From contig CALYTA010000002.1 in assembly GCA_945486175.1 (NCBI GenBank), forward strand, positions 1-16,540: a DNA stretch of 16,540 nucleotides. The letters are read 5' to 3'. Origin of the DNA: an uncultured Clostridia bacterium. Its GTDB lineage: Bacteria; Bacillota; Clostridia; Oscillospirales; Butyricicoccaceae. This document shows positions 6,634 to 14,407 of this stretch, piece by piece. Below the pieces are notes generated by a model, which was not told the DNA's origin, did not search any database, and worked only from the letters and a program-made list of their open reading frames with translations. Each line of letters begins with the position of its first letter. Within the stretch, counting starts at the first letter, position 1. Both the position numbers and the translations under genes were made by a program.

Positions 6634-7023
6634 ATGTTTTTTTCACTCCCGCTGCTGTGCGCTGCCTGCCTGCTGCCCCTGATTATGCTGCTCCTCGGCT
6701 TCCGCTGGAAGGCTTCCCTTCCCGCACGCACTGCCAAGCTCAGCTATCACACCACACTCGCCTGTAAGTCGGACGAAACGTGGGCATTTGCACACCGCTG
6801 CTTTGCCGCACGCTGCCGCACACAGGGTGCCGTCCTGCTTGCCGTTTCACTTGTCCTGCTGTTCGCTTCGTTCCTTTTTATCCCGAACTGGTCGAGCGTC
6901 ATCACGATGGTGCTGGTCTGTGTACAGGCGCTTTCCATACTGCTGCTGATCCTGCCGGTGGAAAATGCCATCTACAATAACTTCGGCGGCAATGCACCCG
7001 CTGAAACACATTCCGCTTCCTGA
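6634..7023 (+). CDS. Small SdpI-like integral membrane protein
   Basis: This 129-residue protein has three hydrophobic segments at about 2-23, 65-83 and 88-109. Between the first and second lies a polar loop with DETWAFAHR (47-55), resembling the W-x-x-A-x-R signature of the SdpI C-terminal family (PF13630); the ENAIYNNFGGN segment near 110-120 also fits the E-x-x-L-x-x-x-F pattern there. In Bacillus, SdpI protects against the SdpC toxin and controls its own operon, but many short relatives have no known role. No toxin gene is visible here. GGAAAGGA precedes the ATG. It is a single-gene unit with its own promoter and terminator. Confidence in the membrane topology is high, in the family moderate. 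Confidence 0.7.
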   Translation: MFFSLPLLCAACLLPLIMLLLGFRWKASLPARTAKLSYHTTLACKSDETWAFAHRCFAARCRTQGAVLLAVSLVLLFASFLFIPNWSSVITMVLVCVQALSILLLILPVENAIYNNFGGNAPAETHSAS

Positions 7024-7029
7024 AGCATT

Positions 7030-7062
7030 CCCCTCAGAGCTGCCGCTCTGAGGGGCTTTTTT
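7030..7062 (+). terminator. Rho-independent terminator of the SdpI-like gene
   Basis: Perfect 10-bp stem CCCCTCAGAG/CTCTGAGGGG (7030-7039 and 7046-7055) with a 6-nt loop, followed after one base by six T residues (7057-7062). It starts 6 bp past the stop codon. Confidence 0.92.
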
Positions 7063-7101
7063 CTGATACCGGACTGAAAGAAAACTGTCAGCATATTGTT
7101 A

Positions 7102-7130
7102 TTGTTATCTTTGCTCACATGAGCTATAAT
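7102..7130 (+). promoter_or_regulatory. Sigma-A promoter of the VanW-domain gene
   Basis: TTGTTA (7102-7107), a 17-bp spacer and a perfect TATAAT (7125-7130). The ATG at 7188 gives a leader of about 50 nt. Confidence 0.75.
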
Positions 7131-7187
7131 ATAAGAAGCAATATTGGCGCTTTTTACAAAGCTGCTGACATACGGGGAGGGATACCC

Positions 7188-9305
7188 ATGAAAACGAGAA
7201 TACTTTCTGTTCTTCTCGCCGGTGCACTGCTCTTCGGCGGGACAGGTGAATTTGCAGTTTCCGCGCAGGCGGTTGAATCCGAGCCTGCGGTACAGGAACA
7301 GACCTCAGCCGATGTGCAAAGCATCTCCATTCATCCGAATGTGCTCTGGATGCGGACCGGTGAGCAGAGACAGGTCACCGTTTCCATCCTGCCGGATGAC
7401 GCTGATGAAACGGTTTCGTGGTCGAGCAGCGATCCCGCTGTCTGTTCTGTCAGCGATGACGGCACAGTCACCGCACAGAGCGACGGTACAGCGGAGGTGA
7501 CCGCCCAGGCAGGCAGCGTGTCAGCGGTCTGTACCGTGCAGGTCGGTCTCAGCGCACCACAGCTTTCCGACATCGTCATTGATGACCAACAGCATGCGTC
7601 CCTGTCGTGGGGGGCTGTCGCGGACTGTGATGGCTATCGCGTTTCGCGCCGCGCGTCTGAAGCAGATGAATGGGAAGACATGGAAACCCTGACAGGGACA
7701 AGCTGGACGGATACGACCATGGCTGCCGCCAGCGGATGGCAGTATGCCGTGCGCGCCTATAAGCTGCGCAACAGCCAGACCGATGACCCGGAAACCCTTT
7801 GGAGCGACTATGCCTTCGCAGAGGTTCCCGTGGTCGAGCAGCAGCCTGACCTCAATGTCCCCGCACGGCCGGCTGCCCCGGTGCTGGCCGGAGCAGAAGC
7901 CCTGTCCTCCGGTGGCATCCGTGTCAGCTGGAATGCTGTATCCGGTGCGAGCGGCTACCGCGTGTACCGCAAAAACGGCAGTGAATGGCAGCTGCTTCAC
8001 ATCATCAAAAACCCATCTGCAACCAGCTATGTCGATGCTTCTGCAGAACCTGCCACTACATATACATATACTGTCCGCGCATTCAGTCGCGGCGGCACAA
8101 AGATTTTACTCAGCGGTTTTGATGCTGCGGGCGTTTCCGCCACAGCAGTCTCCGTCTCCGTACCGCATCTCGAAGAGGTTTCCTCGAGTGCCTATGACCG
8201 CCTGACTGTCACCTGGACCGCAGTGCGCAAGGCAGAGGGATATGTCCTCTACCGCCGCACCAGTCCGAATGACAGCTGGACGAAGCTCACAACCATCACC
8301 AGCGGTACAACAGACAGCTATACCGACACCACCGTGACCTGTGGACAGACCTATTATTACACCCTGTCCGCCTACTGCACCGTGGGCGGCAAGAAGATTT
8401 ACAGCGCCTATAATGAGACAGGCATCAGCGGAAAGGCTCTTCCCGCTGCACCCGCACTCAAGAGTGCGGTTTCTGCGAGCGCGACCAGCATCACCCTGAC
8501 CTGGGGCACGGTCAGCGGCGCAAGCGGCTACCGCATGTACCGCAGGACGAGCACCTCTGAGGCCTGGACCTGCATCGGCGACCTCACCGGCTCCACGCGC
8601 AACAGCTACACCAACACCGGTCTGAAAACCGGACAGCGCTATTATTACACCGTTGCGGCGTTCTGCAAGCTGTCTGATGGCACCATTGTCAAAGGCCCCT
8701 ACAATGCCACCGGCATCAGCGCCGTCCCCACGGCTCCGCCGTATGGCAATGTATATGCTACTTACAGCACCAAGTACAATTCTTCCCAGGTAAACCGCAC
8801 GACCAACCTCAACATTGCGTGCAAAACCATCAACGGCACAATTGTCAAGCCGGGGGAAACATTCTCGTTCAACGGCAAGCTCGGCGTCCGCACCCCGGAA
8901 AAGGGTTATAAGCCTGCTACCATCTTTACCGGCAGCACCGGCACCGCACAGGAGGTCGGCGGCGGCATCTGCCAGGTTGCATCCACGATGTTCAACACCG
9001 CACTGCTGGGAAACAACACCATTGTGGAGCGCCAGCAGCACTCGCAGAAGGTTTCCTATTGCCCGGTCGGACGCGATGCAGGTATTTATTACGGCTCGAA
9101 GGACTTCCGGTTCAAGAACAACACGAACTATAACATCAAGATCAAAGCGTGGATTTCGGACGGTACGCTGACCGTCCAGTTCCTCACAACGGAACAGGTC
9201 AAGCCGCCGTCTGTCAGCCTCTCGGTTTCCAAATCCGGCAACACCTATACGCTGAAGCGCACCGTAAATGGCACAGTCAACTACACCACAAAAAGCACAT
9301 ATTGA
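7188..9305 (+). CDS. Secreted Big2-FN3-VanW domain protein
   Basis: This 705-residue exported protein has a signal peptide (about 1-28), a Big2 immunoglobulin-like domain (about 44-120, with VSWSSSDPAVCSVSDDGTVT), four fibronectin-III-like repeats (about 123-220, 225-315, 324-418, 420-515; recurring SWGAVADCDGYRV, SWNAVSGASGYRVYR, TWTAVRKAEGYVLYR and TWGTVSGASGYRMYR) and a C-terminal VanW domain (about 522-660) containing the conserved VGGGICQVASTMFNTAL. The Ig and FN3 domains probably act as a stalk or binding array outside the cell. The VanW domain probably acts near peptidoglycan, but its activity is not established. The ATG at 7188 is chosen over one 23 codons upstream because it has a GGGAGGG site and starts the signal peptide. 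No sortase motif or S-layer anchor is visible. Similarity between repeats suggests duplication within the gene. Confidence 0.88.
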   Translation: MKTRILSVLLAGALLFGGTGEFAVSAQAVESEPAVQEQTSADVQSISIHPNVLWMRTGEQRQVTVSILPDDADETVSWSSSDPAVCSVSDDGTVTAQSDGTAEVTAQAGSVSAVCTVQVGLSAPQLSDIVIDDQQHASLSWGAVADCDGYRVSRRASEADEWEDMETLTGTSWTDTTMAAASGWQYAVRAYKLRNSQTDDPETLWSDYAFAEVPVVEQQPDLNVPARPAAPVLAGAEALSSGGIRVSWNAVSGASGYRVYRKNGSEWQLLHIIKNPSATSYVDASAEPATTYTYTVRAFSRGGTKILLSGFDAAGVSATAVSVSVPHLEEVSSSAYDRLTVTWTAVRKAEGYVLYRRTSPNDSWTKLTTITSGTTDSYTDTTVTCGQTYYYTLSAYCTVGGKKIYSAYNETGISGKALPAAPALKSAVSASATSITLTWGTVSGASGYRMYRRTSTSEAWTCIGDLTGSTRNSYTNTGLKTGQRYYYTVAAFCKLSDGTIVKGPYNATGISAVPTAPPYGNVYATYSTKYNSSQVNRTTNLNIACKTINGTIVKPGETFSFNGKLGVRTPEKGYKPATIFTGSTGTAQEVGGGICQVASTMFNTALLGNNTIVERQQHSQKVSYCPVGRDAGIYYGSKDFRFKNNTNYNIKIKAWISDGTLTVQFLTTEQVKPPSVSLSVSKSGNTYTLKRTVNGTVNYTTKSTY

Positions 9306-9320
9306 TTCGCTGACACACAA

Positions 9321-9355
9321 AAGGCGGAGACCAGAGGTCTCCGCCTTCTTTTTAT
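9321..9355. terminator. Bidirectional terminator between convergent genes
   Basis: Perfect 12-bp stem AAGGCGGAGACC/GGTCTCCGCCTT (9321-9332 and 9336-9347) with a 3-nt loop. It is followed by CTTTTTATT on the plus strand and by TTTTGTG on the minus strand. It serves the VanW gene and probably also moaC, whose stop codon lies within the T-run region. Confidence 0.9.
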
Positions 9356-9825
9356 TCCTCCCGCCGGAATTCCCCCGACTTTCCGCCGCTTTTGTGCAGC
9401 AGGTAAATCTCATCAATGCGCATGCTCCGGTCGGCCGCCTTGCACATGTCATAGACCGTCAGTGCGGCGGTCGATGCCGCTGTCAGTGCTTCCATCTCAA
9501 TGCCGGTCTTCCAGGTGCACCGCGCAGTCACAACAATGCGCAGCTGTGTGTCGTTCTGCGGCTCGATGTCCACTGTGACATTGTCAATCGGAATGGCATG
9601 GCACATCGGGATCAGCTCTGCCGTGCGCTTCGCCGCCATAATGCCTGCGATACGCGCGCAGCCGAGCACATCGCCCTTTTTTGCCTGATCGGACAGGATC
9701 ATGCGCATGGTTTCCGGCTGCATTGTCACAACTGCCTGTGCCTGTGCTTCGCGCCGCGTGATATCCTTTTCCCCGACATCCACCATATGCGCATCGCCCT
9801 GCTCATTGATGTGTGTCAGCTTCAT
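9352..9825 (-). CDS. moaC: Cyclic pyranopterin monophosphate synthase MoaC
   Basis: MoaC works with the radical SAM enzyme MoaA to turn GTP into cyclic pyranopterin monophosphate, the first step of molybdenum cofactor synthesis. The 157-residue length is typical. Conserved landmarks are MVDVGEKDITRR (14-25), AKKGDVLG with catalytic Lys50 (48-55), ELIPMCHAIPID with His76 (70-81), KTGIEMEALTAAS (106-118), YDMCKA with Asp126 and Lys129, and the C-terminal LLHKSGGKSG. No moaA, moeA or mog gene is in the window. The ATG overlaps the TGA of the upstream DUF1638 gene (ATGA, 9822-9825), so translation is probably coupled. Confidence 0.95.
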   Translation of the reverse strand: MKLTHINEQGDAHMVDVGEKDITRREAQAQAVVTMQPETMRMILSDQAKKGDVLGCARIAGIMAAKRTAELIPMCHAIPIDNVTVDIEPQNDTQLRIVVTARCTWKTGIEMEALTAASTAALTVYDMCKAADRSMRIDEIYLLHKSGGKSGEFRREE

Positions 9826-10586
9826 GCCTTTCCCTCCCAGTCGTCAATTTCGCAGGGAACACTGCGGAATTTCCGGTCGGTGTAATCCGCTTCAATACGG
9901 CTGTGCGGCGGGCAGGTCAAAAAGCGCGCATCGTCCCATGGGCCGTTTACGAGTGCATCCAGATACGTCATGCTGCCGTCTATCTTTTTGAATTCCCAGC
10001 CAAAGTCCTCTGCTGCCTGCCGTGCATATGCCTCGTGTTCCGGACAGTCGCCATACGGGCAGGTGATATACCCGCAGTATGTATAATTCGTCATCCAGTT
10101 ATTCGTGCATTCCATCAGGTAATCCGCATTTTCTTCGCCGTATTCCTCTACATACGCTGCGCGCTGGAGGCGGTAATTTTCCTTCGACGGCGTAAATGCC
10201 TGTTCAATCCAGCCGCGGTTGTACCAATACGCGCCCGGCATGCTGCGGAACAGCTCGCGGTAGCGCTCTGCTGAGCCGAGAAACAGCGAAATGCAGTCAT
10301 CACATCGCGGCACGACAACCGGCAGTGTCCGGCTGCGCAGGCCGAGCACGCCGTTGGAGCACAGTCCATATGCCAGCACAATCGCATCAAACCGCAGGTT
10401 TTCCCGCAGTGTTTCATTCTCGCGCTCCACAGCGTCGATGGCCTTTTGCAGCTCGGCACGCAGAATATCCGGCGTATCATGCAGTCCCTGCCGCAGCCAC
10501 CACACGCGCACAACATGGCTGCTCTCCGCTGTCAGCCTGCTGATTTCCCGGTTCATGACCATGCATCCGATCAGTGCTATCCTCAT
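9822..10586 (-). CDS. DUF1638 family protein
   Basis: This 254-residue, probably cytoplasmic protein has no membrane segment. It matches the DUF1638 (PF07796) pattern: an N-terminal Rossmann-like start (RIALIGCMV), FDAIVLAYGLCSNG (66-79), VPRCDDCISLFLG (92-104) and a cysteine-rich part CGYITCPYGDC (171-181). Cys76, Cys95, Cys98, Cys171, Cys176 and Cys181 could bind metal or a cofactor; that is inference. The family has no established enzymatic role. From memory, such genes often occur near corrinoid methyltransferase genes in methanogens and Clostridia, and that fits the gene set here. The ATG at 10584-10586 has a GGAGGAG site, and an upstream extension of 25 codons is rejected because it reads through the promoter. 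It is cotranscribed with moaC and divergent from the hydantoinase-like gene. Confidence 0.8.
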   Translation of the reverse strand: MRIALIGCMVMNREISRLTAESSHVVRVWWLRQGLHDTPDILRAELQKAIDAVERENETLRENLRFDAIVLAYGLCSNGVLGLRSRTLPVVVPRCDDCISLFLGSAERYRELFRSMPGAYWYNRGWIEQAFTPSKENYRLQRAAYVEEYGEENADYLMECTNNWMTNYTYCGYITCPYGDCPEHEAYARQAAEDFGWEFKKIDGSMTYLDALVNGPWDDARFLTCPPHSRIEADYTDRKFRSVPCEIDDWEGKA

Positions 10587-10617
10587 TTCTCTCTCCTCCG
10601 TTTGCTTTGCTACTGCA

Positions 10618-10646
10618 AGTATACCGCCACTTTCCGCGCGCCGCAA
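10618..10646 (-). promoter_or_regulatory. Sigma-A promoter of the DUF1638-moaC operon
   Basis: On the minus strand TTGCGG (10641-10646), a 17-bp spacer and TATACT (10618-10623). The DUF1638 ATG is about 32 bp downstream of the -10. Confidence 0.7.
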
Positions 10647-10684
10647 GCGTTTTTCCCGCATTGGAGAAAATCGTTTGAAAATCG

Positions 10685-10710
10685 GTCAATTTTGTCATAA
10701 AGCAATTGAC
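10685..10710. repeat. Inverted repeat in the divergent promoter region, possible operator
   Basis: GTCAATT (10685-10691) and AATTGAC (10704-10710) form a perfect 7-bp dyad with a 12-bp gap, centred between the two divergent promoters. It could be the site of a dimeric regulator controlling both operons. There is no direct evidence of binding. Confidence 0.4.
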
Positions 10711-10718
10711 AATCGTTC

Positions 10719-10748
10719 TATACAGGCGGCAGAAAAACAGGGTATAAT
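10719..10748 (+). promoter_or_regulatory. Candidate promoter of the hydantoinase-like/RACE operon
   Basis: A perfect TATAAT (10743-10748) has only a weak -35 (TATACA, 10719-10724) 18 bp upstream. A consensus TTGACA (10706-10711) is too far upstream (31 bp) to pair with it. The weak -35 next to the inverted repeat suggests activation by a regulator. Confidence 0.5.
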
Positions 10749-10800
10749 AAGGTATTACAAGTATATGGGGAATTTTATCCCCCAGGGAAGGGAGACTGCC

Positions 10801-12843
10801 ATGAAGCTCGCAATTGGCATCGACACCGGCGGCACATGCACCGACGCCGTTTTATATGACTTTGATACTGGAACTGTCCTGTGCCGCAACAAGGCACTGA
10901 CCACCTATGATGACCTGACGTGCGGCATTCTGGAAGCGCTCGACGGGCTGGACCCTGTCCTGTGCCGGCAGGCCGCTGTTGCCGGTCTGTCCACCACGCT
11001 CGCCACAAATGCCTGTGTCGAGGGCAAATTCCGCCGCCCGCGCCTGCTCCTGCTCGGCATTGACCGCACCGGCATCGAACGCTATGGTGCGGATTACGGC
11101 TTTTCCGATCCGGATGATATCCGCTATCTGCCCTGCCGCACCACCATCACCGGCCAGATTGAACAGCAGCCCGACTGGGATTTTTTGCGTGCGCACGCAA
11201 AGGAATGGTTTTCCGATGTCGAAGGCTGCGCAGTCTGTGAAGTATATGGCATCCGCAACGGCGGCGTACTGGAAAAGCAGGCCGCACAGATTGTCCAGGA
11301 AGAAACCGGTCTGCCGACCGTATGTGCAAGCACTCTGTTCGGCGGATTGTCCAGCCTGGAACGCGCGGCAAGCGCTGTGCTCAACGCAGGCCTGCTCCCG
11401 CTGACGCAGGACTTTCTCGAAGCCGTCCAGCGTGCCTTCCGCGCGCGCGGCATTTCGGCGGAAATCTACATTGTCCGCTCGGACAGCAGCCTGATGGGCC
11501 TGAAATACTCCGCAGAGCATGCGGTGGAAACACTGCTCTCCGGCCCGGCCGCATCCGCTCTCGGCGGCAGTGCACTCGCCGCAGAGGACGCTGCCATTAT
11601 CGTCGACATCGGCGGCACGACGACCGATGTCGCCCTGATCGAACACGGTGCACCGCTGCTCTCGGAAGACGGCATCCGTGTCGGACAGTGGAAAACACTG
11701 GTACGCGGCCTGTTTGCGACTTCATTCGCGCTGGGCGGAGACAGCGCTGTGCGCTGGGATAAAACCGGCATGCTGACCCTCGGCCCGGATCGTGTCATTC
11801 CGCTGTGCGTACTCGCCTCCCGCAATCCGGAAATCACCGAAATCCTGCGCGCGCAGGTAGAGCGTGTCCCGTCTCATACCCTGCCTCTGCACGAGTTTCT
11901 GACGCTCAACCGTGCAGACTGGTACACACTCCCGCTGACAGAGGAAGAAATCCGCGTATGCCGCGTGCTGGAGAACGGCCCGAAGAGCCTGCAGCAGGTC
12001 GCAGATGCGCTCGGTGTCGACAAGTATTATCTGCGGACACAATCGCTGGAACGCACCGGTGTCATCCTGCGTGCCGGCCTGACGCCGACGGATATCATGC
12101 ATGTGCGCGGTGATTACACCGCATATGACCGCAAGACCTCCCTTCTCGCCGCGCGTTTTGTCGCGCAGTCGCTGGACATGAGCCTGGAAGAGCTGTGCAG
12201 AGAGGTCTATGAACATATTTCACGCGAGGTATTCTATGCCGTGGCACAGATGCTGCTCGAGCATGCCTCGCCGCACTTCCGGCAGAAGGGACTGGATAGC
12301 GGCATCCGTGAGCTGCTGCGCATGCAGTGGGAAACACGCAATTCCGGCAGCCCGTCGCTGCTGCAATACGCCTTCCGCTCCACAGCACCGCTCGTCGGCA
12401 TCGGCGGGCCTGTACATCTGTTCCTCCCCGAAGCCGCAAAGGCGCTCGGCGCGCCGTGTATCATTCCCGACTGTGCTGCTGTTGCAAACGCAGTCGGTGC
12501 AGTCACCGGCCAGATGTCGGTCTCTGCTTCCGCAGAAATCCGCCCGCATGGACTGTCCCCTGAAGACGACGAACAGGGCGATTTCGAGGTGCTCTGTGAG
12601 GGCGATGCTCCGGCATATTTTGCCAGCGAAGAAGAAGCGGTCATCTGGAGCACCGGCCGCCTGAAGGCACTGACAGAGCAGCGCCTGCGCGACCAGGGCG
12701 CAGTCGGCATTCTGTCGTTTGAAACGGTCACAGATGACATGACCTCGGCAGCAGGTGCCGGACGCATCCGGCTCGCCATCCGCGTCACCGTGACCGCAAG
12801 CACCCATCTCAGCACCGATCACAAGGAGGATTCGCATGTTTGA
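10801..12843 (+). CDS. Hydantoinase/oxoprolinase (HyuA)-family ATPase
   Basis: This 680-residue cytoplasmic protein has the HyuA architecture: an N-terminal hydantoinase/oxoprolinase domain with the phosphate-loop motif IGIDTGGTCTDA (5-16), then the ASKHA-type core with IIVDIGGTTTDVALIEHG (about 265-282) and a C-terminal VGIGGPVHLFLPEAA motif (about 531-545). Around 377-440 is a stretch resembling a winged-helix or helix-turn-helix insert (EEEIRVCRVLENGPKSLQQVADALGV is its core region). True hydantoinases and oxoprolinases need a HyuB partner, which is absent; instead the gene overlaps the next one, a corrinoid-reactivation protein, by 8 bp. A role as a partner ATPase in corrinoid methyl transfer is therefore more likely than amide-ring hydrolysis. 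The start follows GGGAAGGGAG; the frame continues upstream through the promoter and into antisense DUF1638 sequence, so earlier starts are rejected. Confidence 0.82.
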   Translation: MKLAIGIDTGGTCTDAVLYDFDTGTVLCRNKALTTYDDLTCGILEALDGLDPVLCRQAAVAGLSTTLATNACVEGKFRRPRLLLLGIDRTGIERYGADYGFSDPDDIRYLPCRTTITGQIEQQPDWDFLRAHAKEWFSDVEGCAVCEVYGIRNGGVLEKQAAQIVQEETGLPTVCASTLFGGLSSLERAASAVLNAGLLPLTQDFLEAVQRAFRARGISAEIYIVRSDSSLMGLKYSAEHAVETLLSGPAASALGGSALAAEDAAIIVDIGGTTTDVALIEHGAPLLSEDGIRVGQWKTLVRGLFATSFALGGDSAVRWDKTGMLTLGPDRVIPLCVLASRNPEITEILRAQVERVPSHTLPLHEFLTLNRADWYTLPLTEEEIRVCRVLENGPKSLQQVADALGVDKYYLRTQSLERTGVILRAGLTPTDIMHVRGDYTAYDRKTSLLAARFVAQSLDMSLEELCREVYEHISREVFYAVAQMLLEHASPHFRQKGLDSGIRELLRMQWETRNSGSPSLLQYAFRSTAPLVGIGGPVHLFLPEAAKALGAPCIIPDCAAVANAVGAVTGQMSVSASAEIRPHGLSPEDDEQGDFEVLCEGDAPAYFASEEEAVIWSTGRLKALTEQRLRDQGAVGILSFETVTDDMTSAAGAGRIRLAIRVTVTASTHLSTDHKEDSHV

Positions 12844-14347
12844 ACTGACTATCTGTACGGGCGGAAACCGCCGCACCATTCCGGCGGCAGCCGGACAGCT
12901 TGTGAGCGACCTGCTTCAGCAATATATCCCGTCGTTTGCACTTCCCTGTGCAGGAAATCACACCTGCGGCAAATGCCGTGTCCATGTCGAGGGCGCGGTG
13001 GAGCCTGCCGGAGAGAGTGAAACGCGCCTGCTCGGCACGCAGGCACTTGCAGAAGGCGTGCGTCTGGCATGTGCCTGCCGCATCCAGGGCAATGCCGTGG
13101 TGACACTGCACGACGAGGGCGCATCCAAAATCGTCGCATGGTACAAAACCCCGGACTATCAACGAACGGAAACCGGCTGTGGCTTTGCCGTTGACATCGG
13201 CACGACAACGGTTGCCGTGCAGCTGCTCGACCGCGCAAGCGGCGCTGTGCTGGCAGAACGCCTCGCGGAGAATGCCCAGCGCGGCTATGGTGCAGACGTC
13301 ATCTCCCGCATTGAAGCGTGCAAAACCGTCGGTCTCAACGTGCTGTCCGACCGCATCGCGGAGCAAATCGAAGAAATGGCGCAGGAATGCCTGCGCGAAG
13401 CCGGTATTTCCCAGGTGGAGGAATCAGTTGTCACAGGAAATTCCACGATGCTACACCTGTATGAAGGGCTTGATCCGGCCTCGCTTGCGGTTATACCGTT
13501 CGATGTGCAGTCCTATTTCGGTTGCTACAGCCGCCGTACGCTTGCAGGCGCACCAGTTTATCTGCCGCGCTGTGTCGGCGCCTATGTCGGCGCGGACATC
13601 ACCTGCGCGATTCTCGCCGCCGACCTGATGAACGGCGGCATCCAGCTGCTGACCGACATCGGTACAAATGGTGAAATGGCACTGGCATGGAACGGAAAGC
13701 TGCTGTGCTGTTCGACGGCGGCAGGCCCTGCGTTTGAGGGCGCCGGCCTGAGCTGCGGTATGCCCGCTGCCCCCGGTGCCATCCGCAAGGTGACCGAGCA
13801 AAACGGAACTATCACCTATGAAACCGTCGGAAAGCAACCTGCCTGCGGCATCTGCGGCTCCGGCATTCTGGACGCCCTGTCTGTCATGCTGAAAACCGGC
13901 ATCATCGACGACTCCGGTTATCTGGAAAACGAGGACGGCGATGAGGACGATGTGTGGGAAATCGGTAGCAGCGGCGTGAAAATTACACAGCGCGATGTGC
14001 GCCAGATCCAGCTTGCAAAATCCGCGATTTGTGCAGGCCTGATTACGCTGCTCGAACACGAAGGGCTGTCGGTGGATGAGGTCTCCCGTTTTGTCATCGC
14101 AGGCGGCTTCGGCAATACCATCAATCAGGACTCCGCCGCGGAGATCGGCCTCTTCCCCGCAGGACTGCGTGACCGGACATCCTTCATCGGAAACGGCGCG
14201 CTCGGCGGTGCCGGCATGCTGCTGATGAACCGCAGCCTGCGCGGGCAGACGGAACAGATGGCACAGAATGCGGTCGAGCTGTCGCTTTCAACCAGCGCGG
14301 AATTTATGGATTATTATGTCGACTGCATGTCATTTATGCAGTTTTAA
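12836..14347 (+). CDS. Corrinoid reductive-activation protein (2Fe-2S + DUF4445, RACE/RamA-like)
   Basis: This 503-residue protein probably restores inactive Co(II) corrinoid to the active Co(I) state using ATP and an electron donor. The N-terminal ferredoxin-like domain (1-90) has C-x5-C-x2-C at 38, 44 and 47 and a fourth ligand at Cys79 or Cys81, giving a plant-type [2Fe-2S] cluster. After a short linker comes the ASKHA ATPase domain with DIGTTTVAVQLLD (120-132), LLTDIGTNGEMAL (near 272) and AAGPAFEGAGLSCGMPA. Residues 420-440 contain VIAGGFGN, also typical. It is somewhat shorter than the ~600-residue RACE proteins I recall. AAGGAGGA lies 6 bp before the ATG, inside the end of the upstream gene, and the 8-bp overlap points to coupled synthesis. 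Its client is presumably the corrinoid protein at 15554-16186. Confidence 0.88.
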   Translation: MFELTICTGGNRRTIPAAAGQLVSDLLQQYIPSFALPCAGNHTCGKCRVHVEGAVEPAGESETRLLGTQALAEGVRLACACRIQGNAVVTLHDEGASKIVAWYKTPDYQRTETGCGFAVDIGTTTVAVQLLDRASGAVLAERLAENAQRGYGADVISRIEACKTVGLNVLSDRIAEQIEEMAQECLREAGISQVEESVVTGNSTMLHLYEGLDPASLAVIPFDVQSYFGCYSRRTLAGAPVYLPRCVGAYVGADITCAILAADLMNGGIQLLTDIGTNGEMALAWNGKLLCCSTAAGPAFEGAGLSCGMPAAPGAIRKVTEQNGTITYETVGKQPACGICGSGILDALSVMLKTGIIDDSGYLENEDGDEDDVWEIGSSGVKITQRDVRQIQLAKSAICAGLITLLEHEGLSVDEVSRFVIAGGFGNTINQDSAAEIGLFPAGLRDRTSFIGNGALGGAGMLLMNRSLRGQTEQMAQNAVELSLSTSAEFMDYYVDCMSFMQF

Positions 14348-14357
14348 AAAAATGCAG

Positions 14358-14394
14358 CAGCGGTATCCGGAAATCCGGATACCGCTGTTTTTTT
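14358..14394. terminator. Bidirectional terminator between convergent genes
   Basis: Perfect 13-bp stem CAGCGGTATCCGG/CCGGATACCGCTG (14358-14370 and 14375-14387) with loop AAAT, followed by seven T residues on the plus strand. On the minus strand a T-run (complement of 14346-14352) follows after five bases. It ends the RACE gene and probably also the serine hydrolase gene. Confidence 0.93.
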
Positions 14395-14407
14395 CGCTGC
14401 ACAAAAA

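Noticed and set aside
7188..9305. Vancomycin resistance function for the VanW protein
   Set aside because: No vanHAX or other van genes are present; VanW domains are common in surface proteins of Firmicutes.
8106..9452. 448-residue minus-strand frame under the VanW gene
   Set aside because: It is antisense to a gene with clear domains, has no ribosome binding site, and crosses a terminator and moaC.
10706..10711. Consensus TTGACA as the -35 of the HyuA-like gene
   Set aside because: The TATAAT is 31 bp away and no -10 lies 16-18 bp downstream.
10291..10800. 170-codon N-terminal extension of the HyuA-like protein
   Set aside because: It runs antisense through DUF1638 and through the promoter; the ATG at 10801 has a ribosome binding site and starts the family motif.
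10801..12843. 5-oxoprolinase or hydantoinase enzyme
   Set aside because: The HyuB-type partner is missing, and the overlapping gene is a corrinoid-reactivation protein, so the family name is not used as the function.
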